Below, in pieces: positions 1-11,531 of a stretch of DNA of 64,000 bases. Below the pieces are notes generated by a model that saw only the letters and a program-made list of their open reading frames with translations, was not told where the DNA came from and did no database searches. This stretch comes from Neocallimastix lanati (nom. inval.) (Eukaryota > Neocallimastigomycota > Neocallimastigomycetes > Neocallimastigales > Neocallimastigaceae). The position numbers and the translations under genes are program-made. Within the stretch, counting starts at the first letter, position 1; each line of letters opens with the position of its first letter. The stretch spans positions 631,001 through 695,000 of the forward strand of contig JACVTC010000091.1 of NCBI GenBank assembly GCA_016946835.1, in the 5' to 3' direction.

Positions 1-629
1 TTAAGTTAAATAAATTGTTTTTAAAGATTAATATAATAAATTTAATAATCTTTAATTATTTTAAATAATACTTGTAATTATTTTCAAAATAAAATAAAAT
101 TTTTATAATATTTAATTAATAAATTTGATAATATTTAAATAATAATTTTTATAATAAGTAAAAATTTTTAATAATAATTTTTAATAATAAATTTAATTAA
201 TAATCTTAATAATTTTATAATAATATTTAATAGTTATAATATATAAATTTTTATAATAATATTTAATAATTTTAATAATTTTATAATATTAATAATTTAT
301 AATAATTTTTAGAATAATATTTAATTAATAATTTTAATAATTTTATAATAATTTTTATAATAATATTTAATTAATAGTTTTAATAATTTAGTATCTTAAA
401 AGTATAATTTTAATATTTACAATTGTATTTTAATATATACATATATTTAATAATATAACAATAAAATAATTAATTAAAATTTATTTACATTATTTACAAG
501 TTAAAATTAATTTATATCAAAATAAATTAAATTTTATTATTAAGTTTAGGTTATCAAGAATATAGGAAAGTACAATTTAGTAAAGAATTATTAATAATAA
601 AATAAAGGTTATTAATTCATTCTTTACCA
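1..629 (-). repeat. E1-family LTR, cut by the window start
   Basis: This stretch matches 5468-6095 and 13021-13647, the two LTRs of element E1, nearly base for base and in the same orientation. It ends in the same ctttacca and is followed by taact. Whether a solo LTR or a full element lies to the left cannot be seen from this window. Confidence 0.85.
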
Positions 630-634
630 TAACT

Positions 635-1975
635 GATACGATATTTTATTTATGTATCTAAATTAATATTTATTTATGGGCAATGACAATAAGGAATTAT
701 GACAAAATAATATATTCTAATATTAATTAGAAATAACACATACAATAATACAAAATAAAGTAATAAATATATCTTTTTAATGTTCTCTTTATTTATTATT
801 AATTATTAATTATTACATAAATTATTATTATTACTCTCTTATATAAATATTATAATTAATTATCTCAAATATATATAATATCTCTTTTTAACTATGCTAA
901 AATAAAATATAAAATAGCTATTTATATGAATTAATTTATCATAAGTATAAACTTATAAATAAAAGAATTCTCCGTTTAATAATTATTATTCTAAAATTAT
1001 ATATATTATTATAAAATTATTGACCAATAATATTTAAGTATTTCTTTAACCTAAAGAATCTACCTAAATATCATATTTATAGTGGTCACGTATCAAGACG
1101 CCCGGATTCTCCACCAAAAATATGATACGATATATTTTAAATATTCGTATTTATAATAGTTTTGGGCGCTACACTGGGGAATTGTATTAAATTATATATT
1201 CTAATAATAATATTAATTATTTTATTTAATTATTTAAAATTTTTATTTTAGGATATTTGTTTTGTAATATTTTATTTATTTATTTTATTTTATTTTATTT
1301 TATTTTATTTTATTTTATTTTATTTTATTTTATTTTATTTTATTTTATTTTATTTTATTTTATTTTATTTTATTTTATTTTATTTTATTTTATTTTATTT
1401 TATTTTATTTTATTTATTTTATTTTATTTTATTTTATTTTATTTTATTTTATTTTATTTTATTTTATTTTATTTTATTTTATTTTATTTTATTTTATTTT
1501 ATTTTATTTTATCATATTAATTAACTATTAATAATTATAATTTAATTATAATATTCTACAATTAATTACTTAAACAACTAATTTTATTAAAACTAATAAC
1601 TAAACTACTATCTTTACTAATTAAAACATTTTTCTTATATTAAATCAACTATTACTAATTAACATATATCAATAATTTTTTAACAAAAACATTTTTTTTT
1701 TTTTATAATATTTTTATATATTTTTTTTTTATAATTATTATCTCTATATTAAATCATAATTGTTATATTTTATATAAACATTAATATAAAAGTTTATATT
1801 ATAATAATTAAATTTTATACTATAATAATATTATTTTATATGATTTATAATTAATATAATTCATCATTTTTATATAATTAATTTTATAATAATATATATT
1901 TTACAAACTTTATATAATTAATATAATTTAATAATAATTTTAAAATATCATTATTTTTCTTTTCATCTTGTATCA
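635..1975 (-). mobile_element. E2-like LTR relic: two LTRs almost back to back
   Basis: The block runs from gatacg to gtatca and is flanked by the 5-bp repeat taact (630-634 and 1976-1980). It holds one LTR at 635-1096 and a second from about 1123 to 1975, whose start resembles the LTR of E2. Between them lie only about 26 bases, joining an E2-like polypurine end (agacgccc on the + strand) to a stretch that reads like a tRNA 3' end finishing in ccacca, as a primer-binding site would. It is a fossil with no coding part left. The second LTR is enlarged by the pentanucleotide array at 1262-1514. Confidence 0.6.
1262..1514. repeat. (TTTTA)n microsatellite
   Basis: About 250 bases of nearly perfect tttta units, with one short slip near 1415. 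Its open frame on the + strand is only the translation of the repeat and is not a gene. Confidence 0.97.
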
Positions 1976-1980
1976 TAACT

Positions 1981-2767
1981 GGTATGGTTCATATAATTTT
2001 AGGAATATAATAATAATTAACACAAATAATAAAATTACAATAAAAAAAAATAATTTGTTTTAAAATCAATATTTATTTATTTAAATTTATAAAAGAAAAA
2101 TAATAATATAATTATTTATTTAATAAAAAGAAAGTTATTGATTATATTTTATTTCACTAAAATTACATGTATTTATATTTTTTTATCAAATTAAAATTTG
2201 TAAAGCCTAACTATTTTTTTAATAAACTAATTACTAATTATTTTTATAAATAAAACATTTAAATTGAAATTGAATTATTATTTTAGTTAATAATATTATT
2301 GTTATAAATAGTAGTTATATATTATTGAATTATTAATTATTTAATAATAGTTTAATACTAATATATATAAAATAAAAATAAAGAGATTATACAGAATATT
2401 TTATTGTGGTTTAGTTAAATTTAGTAATTAAAAATAAATTTAAATTGATAACGAAAATTTTAATAACTAATTAAATAGATTTGATTATTTTCAATATAAC
2501 ATAATACAAAAGAAATATAATATTAATATATTAAGTGGGCAAGGACAATATTCTTGGCTAAAGATTTTTAATACATTATAATGGAATCGGATCGATAATT
2601 CAAAAAGGAATTATAAGTTAATTAGTGATTTATTAACTTAAGATTTCTATTTAGTAATATTTGAAGAATATTAGAAAGTTCCAATTATATAGAATAGAAT
2701 AATCTATAAGGTTAGAATAATTTATATTATTCTAGTACAATTAGTATTATTTGTTCATTCTGTATTA
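1981..2767. repeat. S repeat, copy 1 (probable solo LTR)
   Basis: A unit of about 787 bp, nearly identical to 4286-5075. It starts ggtatgg, ends ctgtatta and is flanked by exact taact repeats (1976-1980 and 2768-2772). The 5-bp duplication and the size suggest a solo LTR, but a clean TG...CA pair is not seen and there is no coding part, so the class is inferred. Confidence 0.7.
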
Positions 2768-2772
2768 TAACT

Positions 2773-3325
2773 AATAAATTAGTAACTATGGTTCTATGGT
2801 AAGTTACCATAACCATCGGGCTGAACTATTAGGGTTCGAAACCCACTCTTTCCAAATTTTAATAACTTTTTATTTATTATAACTAGAATATTAAAGAAAT
2901 TACTAGTGTTTATCGGTTAAACAATTGAACCGATAAAACTAGAAAAATCTATTTTATTAATATTTTTTATCATTTTTTATCTAAGATTCATTTTCTAGAA
3001 AGAAAACTTGTTTTCTTTAATTTTCTTTAATTTTCTTTTATTTCTAATAATTAGTAATAACAACTGATAACTTAAAATAATTAATTTTCCTGAAAAACTA
3101 TAAATAGGTGTAAAATTTCATAATAAAATATTTTTACTTGTGCTTTTATTAATTAATTTTAAAGTAATTTAAAATATTACAATGATTAATTAATAAAATA
3201 ATAATTTACATTTTTACTAATAAAAAACTTATTTTAATAAAACATATTTTGAATTACTTTAGTGTCGAGAACCTTTTGTGTAAAAAACCTTATAACAATC
3301 TTAAGTAACATTAAGATTTGTTACA
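2773..3325 (+). repeat. Diverged LTR of the A family (LTR-A2), 3' part
   Basis: It has the same layout as the A-family LTRs: a tRNA-like A box and B box near the start, a motif ctataaataggtg where A has gtataaatagtgcg, and then a tract ending in cttttattaa. It ends tttgttaca at 3325, the inverted match of a tgtaacaaa start. That start would lie left of the stacked insertions and outside the window. Similarity to the A LTRs is partial, so this is an older or separate subfamily. It is inserted in the Asn-rich D2 element. Confidence 0.6.
2789..2842 (+). promoter_or_regulatory. tRNA-like A box and B box in LTR-A2
   Basis: An A-box-like tggttctatgg (2789-2799) and a B-box-like ggttcgaaac (2833-2842) lie about 33 nt apart, as in tRNA genes. 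No full cloverleaf can be folded, so this is a tRNA-like internal promoter rather than a tRNA gene. Pol III use is inferred. Confidence 0.55.
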
Positions 3326-4267
3326 ATAATAATAACATTTATAATAATAATAATATTTATAATAATAATAACAATAATAGTAATAAAATTAATAATACTA
3401 AAAATGACGAGGTTGATGACATAATAAACACGAAACTAAATAAATTAAACGCGTTAAAATTGGATAATTTCAGAGAAAATAATAAATTAGTAAATAATAG
3501 TAATAGCAAATGCAAAACAAACAATAATATTATAATTACCAAAGAAGAAAATAAAAATAATATTAAAGGTAGTGCAAATATTAAGAAAAATCAAAATAAT
3601 AATATTGAGATTAATAGTATTATAATAATAAATAATAAGGAAAATATTAATTCAAATGGTAAAAATAAAAATATAATTAATAATTCTGAAAATATAAGAA
3701 ACAAAATAAATAGTCATACAATTGTAAAAGAAGAAATAAATATCAATGAATCTGTTAAAGTTGATAGCATTTTCAATAGAATTAATAAATCTATAACTCC
3801 TGGTTTGTTTAAGGAAATAAATATTATTAATAGTAACAATTCAAAAGTAGATAATATTCAAATTACTTCAAATGCTAATAAAAATGAACAATTTATAAAA
3901 AAAATTATTCAGTTAATAATATTATTAATATAAAAGAAAGAAAATTAATAATAATAATTTTCCAGTTGATTTTAGTAATATTATAAATGTAGATAGTGAT
4001 AAGAAAATAAAAATTAATAAAATTAAAAAAATAATTAAAATTCCATATATTTATATTCAAAATAATGATAAAAATAAAATAAATATTTATAAAATTATGA
4101 TGCCCAAACCTGAGATCGTGTTAAAGGATATTATTATTTATAGTAATAATCGCGTTGATACCAAACGAACGATTAGGAATTATAGATACAAAAGAAAATA
4201 AAATTTTAAAAATTATTATTTATATTAATTAAACCTTATATTTTCTTTTAAAAAAAATATATATATA
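3326..4267 (+). mobile_element. D2: body of an Asn-rich non-autonomous LTR element
   Basis: The encoded stretch is Asn/Lys-rich and matches the second half of the gag-like frame of D1 (38333-39838), including the C-terminal motif NNRVDTKR...RNYRYKRK near 4140-4200. The N-terminal half is not in the window. The copy is a broken fossil with at least one break. Its 3' end continues after element A at 27950, where the same atatag sequence resumes. Confidence 0.65.
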
Positions 4268-4285
4268 TGTAACAAAATCTTCAGT

Positions 4286-5075
4286 GGTATGGTTCATATA
4301 ATTTTAGGAATATAATAATAATTAACACAAATAATAAAATTACAATAAAAAAAAAATAATTTGTTTTAAAATCAATATTTATTTATTTAAATTTATAAAA
4401 GAAAAATAATAATATAATTATTTATTTAATAAAAAGAAAGTTATTGATTATATTTTATTTCACTAAAAATTACATGTATTTATATTTTTTTATCAAATTA
4501 AAATTTGTAAAGCCTAACTATTTTTTTAATAAACTAATTACTAATTATTTTAATAAATAAAACATTTAAATTGAAATTGAATTATTATTTTAGTTAATAA
4601 TATTATTGTTATAAATAGTAGTTATATATTATTGAATTATTAATTATTTAATAATAGTTTAATACTAATATATATAAAATAAAAATAAAAAAGATTATAC
4701 AGAATATTTTATTGTGGTTTAGTTAAATTTAGTAATTAAAAATAAATTTAAATTGATAACGAAAATTTTAATAACTAATTAAATAAATTTGATTATTTTC
4801 AATATAACATAATACAAAAGAAATATAATATTAATATATTAAGTGGGCAAGGACAATATTCTTGGCTAAAGATTTTTAATACATTATAATGGAATCGGAT
4901 CGATAATTCAAAAAGGAATTATAAGTTAATTAGTGATTTATTAACTTAAGATTTCTATTTAGTAATATTTGAAGAATATTAGAAAGTTCCAATTATATAG
5001 AATAGAATAATCTATAAGGTTAGAATAATTTATATTATTCTAGCACAATTAGTATTATTTGTTCATTCTGTATTA
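4286..5075. repeat. S repeat, copy 2 (probable solo LTR)
   Basis: About 790 bp, nearly identical to 1981-2767 and in the same orientation. It is preceded by tcagt (4281-4285) and followed by tcatt (5076-5080). The empty site in the A-family LTR at 27305 reads tcagt, so the right-hand copy differs by one base. It has no coding part. Confidence 0.75.
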
Positions 5076-5080
5076 TCATT

Positions 5081-6095
5081 GGTAGACTCGGGGTTGACAC
5101 TTAGATATTTAAAATCAAGCAGGGGGGACGGGTATTACCCTGCTTTGATTTTAAAAAAAAAAAATAATTCTTTATTAAAAATTATTTATTTTTTTTATTA
5201 ATATAAAAGTTTTTTTTTTATTTAAAGTACACATATTTAATTTTTAAGAAATTGTTACAATATTTATATTTTTTTATAAATTTAAAGTATAATTAATTGT
5301 TTATAATTTAAGTAATTTTATAGAATTATTGAATTAATTTTATATCAATAATTCATTTTTGTTTTAATTTTTATAAATATAATAATATAATATTCAAATA
5401 TAATTTAATTAAAAATAATTATAAAATAAATATATAGAAAATAGTTTTTACTATTTTCTTTGATATTTTTAAGTTAAATAAATTGTTTTTAAAGATTAAT
5501 ATAATAAATTTAATAATCTTTAATTATTTTAAATAATACTTGTAATTATTTTCAAAATAAAATAAAATTTTTATAATATTTAATTAATAAATTTGATAAT
5601 ATTTAAATAATAATTTTTATAATAAGTAAAATTTTTAATAATAATTTTTAATAATAATTTTAATTAATAATCTTAATAATTTTATAATAATATTTAATAG
5701 TTATAATATATAAATTTTTATAATAATATTTAATAATTTTAATAATTTTATAATATTAATAATTTATAATAATTTTTAGAATAATATTTAATTAATAATT
5801 TTAATAATTTTATAATAATTTTTATAATAATATTTAATTAATAGTTTTAATAATTTAGTATCTTAAAAGTATAATTTTAATATTTACAATTGCATTTTAA
5901 TATATACATATATTTAATAATATAACAATAAAGTAATTAATTAAAATTTATTTACATTATTTACAAGTGTAAATTAATTTATATCAAAATAAATTAAATT
6001 TACAATGAGGTTTAGGTTATGAAGAATATAGGAAAGTACAATTTAGTAAAGAATTATTAATAATAAAATAAAGGTTATTAATTCATTCTTTACCA
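5081..6095 (-). repeat. E1 3' LTR
   Basis: Near-identical partner of 12632-13647. On the - strand it starts tggtaaag next to a purine tract (complement of 6096-6110, agaggggg) that should prime plus-strand synthesis, and it ends gtctacc. Confidence 0.9.
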
Positions 6096-6118
6096 TGATG
6101 CCCCCTCTAAAACTCAAG

Positions 6119-9100
6119 CTACATCGAAGCTGAGTTAAACTTGACTATATTCTTCAAATGAACATTCCTATTCATTTGAATTCCAGAATTTGGATCAGCT
6201 AAGGTAACCGTATTAAATTGTTTTTTTATAACTTTAAGAGGACCAACAAAATAAGGTTCTAGTTTAGTTCTTGAAAAATTTCTAACTAGAACTAAATCAC
6301 CTTCCCTAATTCTTTTTCCCTCATTCAAACTATTCTTTTCCTCTCTTCTAGCAGCCCAATACTTATTTGCATTTTTAACATTTTCGGCTGCTTCTAAAGT
6401 CCATCGGTAATGATTTATAAATTTTTCTAACAACACTTCATCCGATGACTTATTAATATCCTTGGTAGGTCTAGCAGCAATATCAAAAGGCTGCTGATCC
6501 TCCCTACCATAAACCAACTCAAAACTTGAATGTTTTGTTACCTTATTTTTGGTAGTTCTAAGAGCCCATAAGGCGGATGGTAAAACTTCATCCCAATCCT
6601 TATTCTTAGAACCCAACAACCTCAATAACTTGCCGATCTCTTTATTACGGTTTTCCGTAAGTCCATTACTTTCAGGATGATATGTGGAAATAAACTTCAC
6701 ATATACATCATAGAGATCTAAAAATATTTTCGTCATGTCCGAGGTGAACTGAACACCATTGTCAGTTGTTATTACCTGTGGAACACCATGACGAGCAAAC
6801 ACATTAATTAAGAACTTAATCACATCCTGTGATGTTATATTTTCCGTGGGTTCTGCTTCAACCCATTTGGTGAAGTAATCCACCACAACCATAATATATT
6901 GATTATTATTCTTCGTTTTAATCAAAGGTCCAATAATATCTAAACCCAAATGTATAAAAGGACCTTCTACTTTAGTTGGAATATTTTCTGTAGGTTCTGG
7001 ATATGGTTGTGACCTATTCAACTGACACTTGTCACAACTTTGCACCACTCTTTTAATATCCATCACCATATTATTCCAATAAAAACTTTTACGAAGCCTT
7101 TGATAAGTCTTATAATATCCCTCATGACCTATCTTATGGGCTTCTAAAATAAGTTTTACTCTTTCCGTTTGATCAGTAATTAATTTACGATAGTCATTAC
7201 CATCAACAAAGTAATCTTCACCATCTATCGTAACAAATTTTTCATTTATAAAGTCTTTAATAGTTTTTGAAAGCAACTCTTCTTCTTCCTTTGAAGTTAA
7301 CTTAGTTGCCAATACCACAGAATCAGCTCTTTTCTTCATCCTAGATAATGCATCGGCTAACACATTTTTCTTACCCATTTGATATTGAATTTCAACACCA
7401 AGGGTACTAACAGTTAAGCACCACCTTGCTTGCCTAGCATTATTAGGTTCCTTATTTTTAAAGAAACTGATTAAAGGTTTATGATCTGTTATTACTACTG
7501 TTTTATTAGGATTTCCTAATATATAAGATTTCAACTTAGTAATACAATAAATTAATGCAGCTCCTTCCAAGTCAGTAATGCCATAATTTTTCTCGGCTTT
7601 ACTTAAACTTCTACTTATATAATGAACTGGATGTTCCTTTTTGGTTTCTAAATCTTCTTGGAGTAATACTCCTCCAATACCTTCATAGGAAGCATCCGTT
7701 CTAATTATAAACCTTTGATTAAAACTTGGATATTTTAAAATTGGAGCATTTATTAACTTTTCTTTTAACAGATCAAAACTTTGTTGATGTTCATTATTCC
7801 ATTTATATTTAACATTCTTTCTTAATAATTTACATAAAGAAGCAGAGATTTGAGCATATTTATCAATAAAGTTTCTATAATATCCTACTGCTCCAAGAAA
7901 AGATCGTAATTCATGAACATCAACAGGTGCTACCCACTCCTTGATAGCCTTAATTTTGCTATCCTGGGGACTTAAACCTTTCACTGATGCCTTATGACCT
8001 AAGACTTCTACTTCAGTCTGCATAAAGGCACATTTTTCAATGTTAATTTTCAATTTGTGTTGGCGAAATACTTCCAACACTTGCCTAATGTGGCTTATAT
8101 GTTCTTCTATACTCTTAGAGTATATTAAAATATCATCTATAAAGTTAAAAACAAACTTTCCTATAAATGGGAAAAGAATCCTATTCATTTCCCTTTGAAA
8201 TGTAGCTGGGGCTTCGGTTAAACCAAAAGGCATAACCTTGAATTGGTAGTTACCAAATTTTGTGGTGAAGGTGGTAATTTCTACGCTTTCCTCATCCATC
8301 AAAATTTGATGATAACCAGAATAAAGATCCATTGTTGTAAAAATCTGTGCCCCATCTAAACTATCAAATATCTCATCAATGTAAGGTAATGAATAAGAAT
8401 CTTTAACTGTTAAATCATTAACCTTACGATAATCAATACATAATCGCCATTTACCGTTCTTCTTCGGTACTAACACTATTGGCGATGACCATTCGGAACA
8501 AGAAGGTTCGATTAATTTCTTATTAATTAATTTAATTAATTCCTCCTTAAGTATATCCGACTTAAATTTAACTAATCTATAGCACCTTTGCTTAACTGGT
8601 TTCGCACCAGGAATTAAATTAATCTTATGTGGAGGAAGATCAGAAGGTGTTAATTCTTCTGAAGAAGTAGCAACTATTTCTAAGTTCTCCTCCAGAATTT
8701 TAATTATTTCATCTTTATATTTTTCATTTAAAGTATTTAGGAAAATTTCATGATGAATATATTGCTTTGGGGATAATCCTTCAATTTTCTTTAAATCATT
8801 CTTTTTGGAATCCTCGTCCAAAGCCTTAATCATACACAACAACTTTTCTTCATCTTCATAATCATTATTAATAGGTGCAATAACGTCAATTACTCCCTCA
8901 GGAGTAATTTGACACAAACTATATAAAATTGGGTGGATAAACAAATTATAATCAATTTGGGTTTTTAAGTTAATTAGAATATCGTAAAAAGGATCCTCCT
9001 TTTCTACTATTCTACAATTAACCATTAGCACAAGATTATTAATCTTTACTGGCACCCGAATGATATAACCTTCCGAGTAATCATCATTCTTAGTTGCCAA

Positions 9101-10168
9101 CCTAATTCTACCACGACTAATATCAATAGGTTCATATTCGGACGGAAGCTTATCTAAAAATTGTTGAGTAATTATACTTAAATTACTACATGAGTCAATT
9201 AAAGCCTTCCCCGAAACACCTTCAACTGTAACATCAACCATGGCAATATCCTCTTCACATGGTTCGTTACCTTTACTTTTATAAGTGTGGTCTATGTTAT
9301 TAACGACCACAGTCGTGGCTGACACATTATCCAACACCCCAGAGATATTAGATTGGTCCCTATCCAATTTAATACCCTGTGACACCTTATATCTTAATTT
9401 TGGAGCAGCATCCAATAACTGTCCAAAAGTAATATTGCAATGGGCAGAATTTAAATCTTTAAGAATATCATATTCTTCTTCCCCCGATTGCATCTTAATT
9501 TTCCTAGATACTCTAGAACTTTTATTTTCTTTTTGAGTATCTTTATCTTTACTAATTAACACCTTTGTTAAATCAATTACTTTATTATTCTCCTTCACAA
9601 TACTTTTTTTATTATCATTATTTTCTTTCATTAAATTTTTATTCTTTCTTTTATCATTATTTACATTATTTATAATAACTTCATCATTCACTAATGAATT
9701 ATTATTAATATTATCATTACTATTATCATTACTATGATTATTACTATAATTAGTATTACTATTGCTAGCTCTTTCATTATCACGAATTTGTCTTTCAATC
9801 TCTTTTTCTTTTTCAATTCGTGGTTGAGCTAGAATAGATGGTTTAATTTGTTTAACAATTTTATTACTTATATTATTTTCTTTTATTTCTCGTTCTTTCT
9901 GTTTCCGTAATGCAGGAGTTATTATAGGTTTAGGATTCTCTTTCAACGACTTATGAATCCTTTTCTCCGCACTACCTTCATCATTATTAACATCATAAAT
10001 TTTACGTTTAGATGCTCCTACTAAATAATCAACTTTCTTTTTATTAACCACCCTTTTATTAGCAGGAATTTCTTCAATATTAGAAAGACGAGAATTTTTA
10101 ATTTCTTTTTGATATTTAATTGAAGCTGCTTTATTAAGTATGGGAGAGCTTCTTATCCCATTACTCAA
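6119..10168 (-). CDS. pol: E1 pol: protease, RT, RNase H, integrase
   Basis: A frame of about 1,349 residues. After an Asn/Lys-rich, basic N-terminal 300 residues comes an aspartic protease with the motif LIDSCS (about 321), then reverse transcriptase with FIDDIL (about 676), RNase H with RTDAS (about 823) and TDHKPL (about 897), the H2C2 zinc module of integrase (HKIGH, then CDKC, about 1010-1045), and the integrase core with D about 1077, TDNG about 1134 and E about 1171. No chromodomain is visible at the C-terminus. The frame opens at the end of gag without an obvious ATG, as expected if it is made by the frameshifting known for Ty3 relatives. All core motifs are present, so it looks intact. 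Confidence 0.93.
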   Translation of the reverse strand: MSNGIRSSPILNKAASIKYQKEIKNSRLSNIEEIPANKRVVNKKKVDYLVGASKRKIYDVNNDEGSAEKRIHKSLKENPKPIITPALRKQKEREIKENNISNKIVKQIKPSILAQPRIEKEKEIERQIRDNERASNSNTNYSNNHSNDNSNDNINNNSLVNDEVIINNVNNDKRKNKNLMKENNDNKKSIVKENNKVIDLTKVLISKDKDTQKENKSSRVSRKIKMQSGEEEYDILKDLNSAHCNITFGQLLDAAPKLRYKVSQGIKLDRDQSNISGVLDNVSATTVVVNNIDHTYKSKGNEPCEEDIAMVDVTVEGVSGKALIDSCSNLSIITQQFLDKLPSEYEPIDISRGRIRLATKNDDYSEGYIIRVPVKINNLVLMVNCRIVEKEDPFYDILINLKTQIDYNLFIHPILYSLCQITPEGVIDVIAPINNDYEDEEKLLCMIKALDEDSKKNDLKKIEGLSPKQYIHHEIFLNTLNEKYKDEIIKILEENLEIVATSSEELTPSDLPPHKINLIPGAKPVKQRCYRLVKFKSDILKEELIKLINKKLIEPSCSEWSSPIVLVPKKNGKWRLCIDYRKVNDLTVKDSYSLPYIDEIFDSLDGAQIFTTMDLYSGYHQILMDEESVEITTFTTKFGNYQFKVMPFGLTEAPATFQREMNRILFPFIGKFVFNFIDDILIYSKSIEEHISHIRQVLEVFRQHKLKINIEKCAFMQTEVEVLGHKASVKGLSPQDSKIKAIKEWVAPVDVHELRSFLGAVGYYRNFIDKYAQISASLCKLLRKNVKYKWNNEHQQSFDLLKEKLINAPILKYPSFNQRFIIRTDASYEGIGGVLLQEDLETKKEHPVHYISRSLSKAEKNYGITDLEGAALIYCITKLKSYILGNPNKTVVITDHKPLISFFKNKEPNNARQARWCLTVSTLGVEIQYQMGKKNVLADALSRMKKRADSVVLATKLTSKEEEELLSKTIKDFINEKFVTIDGEDYFVDGNDYRKLITDQTERVKLILEAHKIGHEGYYKTYQRLRKSFYWNNMVMDIKRVVQSCDKCQLNRSQPYPEPTENIPTKVEGPFIHLGLDIIGPLIKTKNNNQYIMVVVDYFTKWVEAEPTENITSQDVIKFLINVFARHGVPQVITTDNGVQFTSDMTKIFLDLYDVYVKFISTYHPESNGLTENRNKEIGKLLRLLGSKNKDWDEVLPSALWALRTTKNKVTKHSSFELVYGREDQQPFDIAARPTKDINKSSDEVLLEKFINHYRWTLEAAENVKNANKYWAARREEKNSLNEGKRIREGDLVLVRNFSRTKLEPYFVGPLKVIKKQFNTVTLADPNSGIQMNRNVHLKNIVKFNSASM

Positions 10169-10863
10169 TTTAAACGTTTATTGTTTCTAATTTCCTTCCT
10201 ATTTTTCTCAACAATTGCTCTCAATTTTGGGCAATTGTTTTGATAATGACCTGGTTCTTTACAGAAATAACAAGCCTTTATTGTTAAACTTCTCATTTTT
10301 CTTGTTAATTCCTCTATGTCATTATCTTCTTTAGGTTTAATATTAACTTTTTGTTCTAATTTATTTTTAATAGGAGGATGAAAATTAACTCTATTATTAA
10401 AAGAAGATATATTTGCAGAAGGTGAAGGGGTAGAAGGATGTCTTCTTTGATTACTACCCATATAATTTAACCTATCTGCTTTTTCAGCAATTTTAAAGGC
10501 TTTTGACAGAGAAATGTTATCAAATAAGGTTAGACGTTTCCAGGCTTCAACATTGTTTTCAATGGAGTCTGTGTAATCTAAAACACTTATCTGACTTCTT
10601 TTCTTTTTATTTAATTTTAAATATAAAGTTTTATACTTAATATTAAAATCTTTGATTCTTTCATTTCTCTTAATTCTGAGAGCACGTAACTCTCTTAATA
10701 AATTATTTTGATCCTCCCTAATGCCATAAAATTCTTCTATAGCTTTTACAATTCTATTAAGGGAAGGATAAGCCTTATTCTTTTTATCAATTTCTTTATC
10801 TTCTTCATTATCATCATCCTCATCTTCATCATTAATATCCTTATAATTATCATAATCATCATT

Positions 10864-10897
<34 letters not shown>

Positions 10898-10926
10898 CTA
10901 TCATCATCTTTATTATTATCATCCAT
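10165..10926 (-). CDS. gag: E1 gag, main part with acidic tract and zinc knuckle
   Basis: A frame of 253 residues. It begins with a run of Asp/Asn, followed by a helical gag-like region (about 55-140) and a CCHC zinc knuckle, CYFCKEPGHYQNNC, near the end. The knuckle binds element RNA in the family. The frame ends a few bases past the pol start. The Asp run is encoded by an atc/cat trinucleotide repeat (10795-10925) and may be variable in length. Confidence 0.8.
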
Positions 10927-10929
10927 TAA

Positions 10930-11145
10930 TTATTGGATGACTTTCCTGGTTTCACCAATTGAGGTTAAAACACAGGCATAAAATATAATCTTGGAGTCTT
11001 CAACATGTTCAAGCTTTATCCAAAGCTCTAAATCAGACTTCCAAGTTTTAACATCTAAATTTTCTTTGGATATTTTTTCAATATCCTTAAGTTCCTTTTT
11101 TAAATCTTTAAAATTAATTGTACTCATTTTAAAAAAAAAAAACAC
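10930..11145 (-). CDS. E1 gag, N-terminal part
   Basis: A 71-residue frame just upstream of the main gag frame. Its content (a KTWKSDLELWIKLEHV stretch) resembles the start of a Ty3 gag, as does E2 gag (DSWMTDFVKIMELYD). An in-frame ATG lies 6 codons in (MSTINFKD). It is probably the start of gag in this copy, with about one break between the parts. Confidence 0.55.
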   Translation of the reverse strand: MFFFFKMSTINFKDLKKELKDIEKISKENLDVKTWKSDLELWIKLEHVEDSKIIFYACVLTSIGETRKVIQ

Positions 11146-11497
11146 ACTTTTAAAAAAAAAGAATAAAATAAAAAAATTGTTTTATTAATTATTTAATTGC
11201 TATATTTTTATTTATTTATTTATTTATTTACAATTAAAATTATATATTTAAGTAATTTATATCTCTAGTGAGACGTTTCCGGATAGTGTATATTTAATTT
11301 TGCTATATACACCCGTACTCCCCCTCCTGGACACTAGAATAAATATAAATTAATAAACTAGTTGGAGTGTTCACTATTCTTTCAAGCTAATAACCCCTTT
11401 CGTTTATCTTTACTTAAATAAAAAAAATATATACAATTATTTACAAAAAAAATTTTTTAAATATAGCAATTAAAAATATTTAAAAACACAAAAATTA

Positions 11498-11531
<34 letters not shown>

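Noticed and set aside
1257-1520. Open frame of 87 codons reading FILFYFILFY repeats
   Set aside because: It is only the translation of the TTTTA microsatellite and has no ATG start.
2785-2850. A true tRNA gene
   Set aside because: The A and B boxes fit, but the acceptor and T stems do not pair and there is no clear anticodon arm. The same applies to the A-family LTR boxes.
5468-6095. A third independent element family at 1, 5468 and 13021
   Set aside because: The three copies are the E1 LTR and a relative of it; no separate family is needed.
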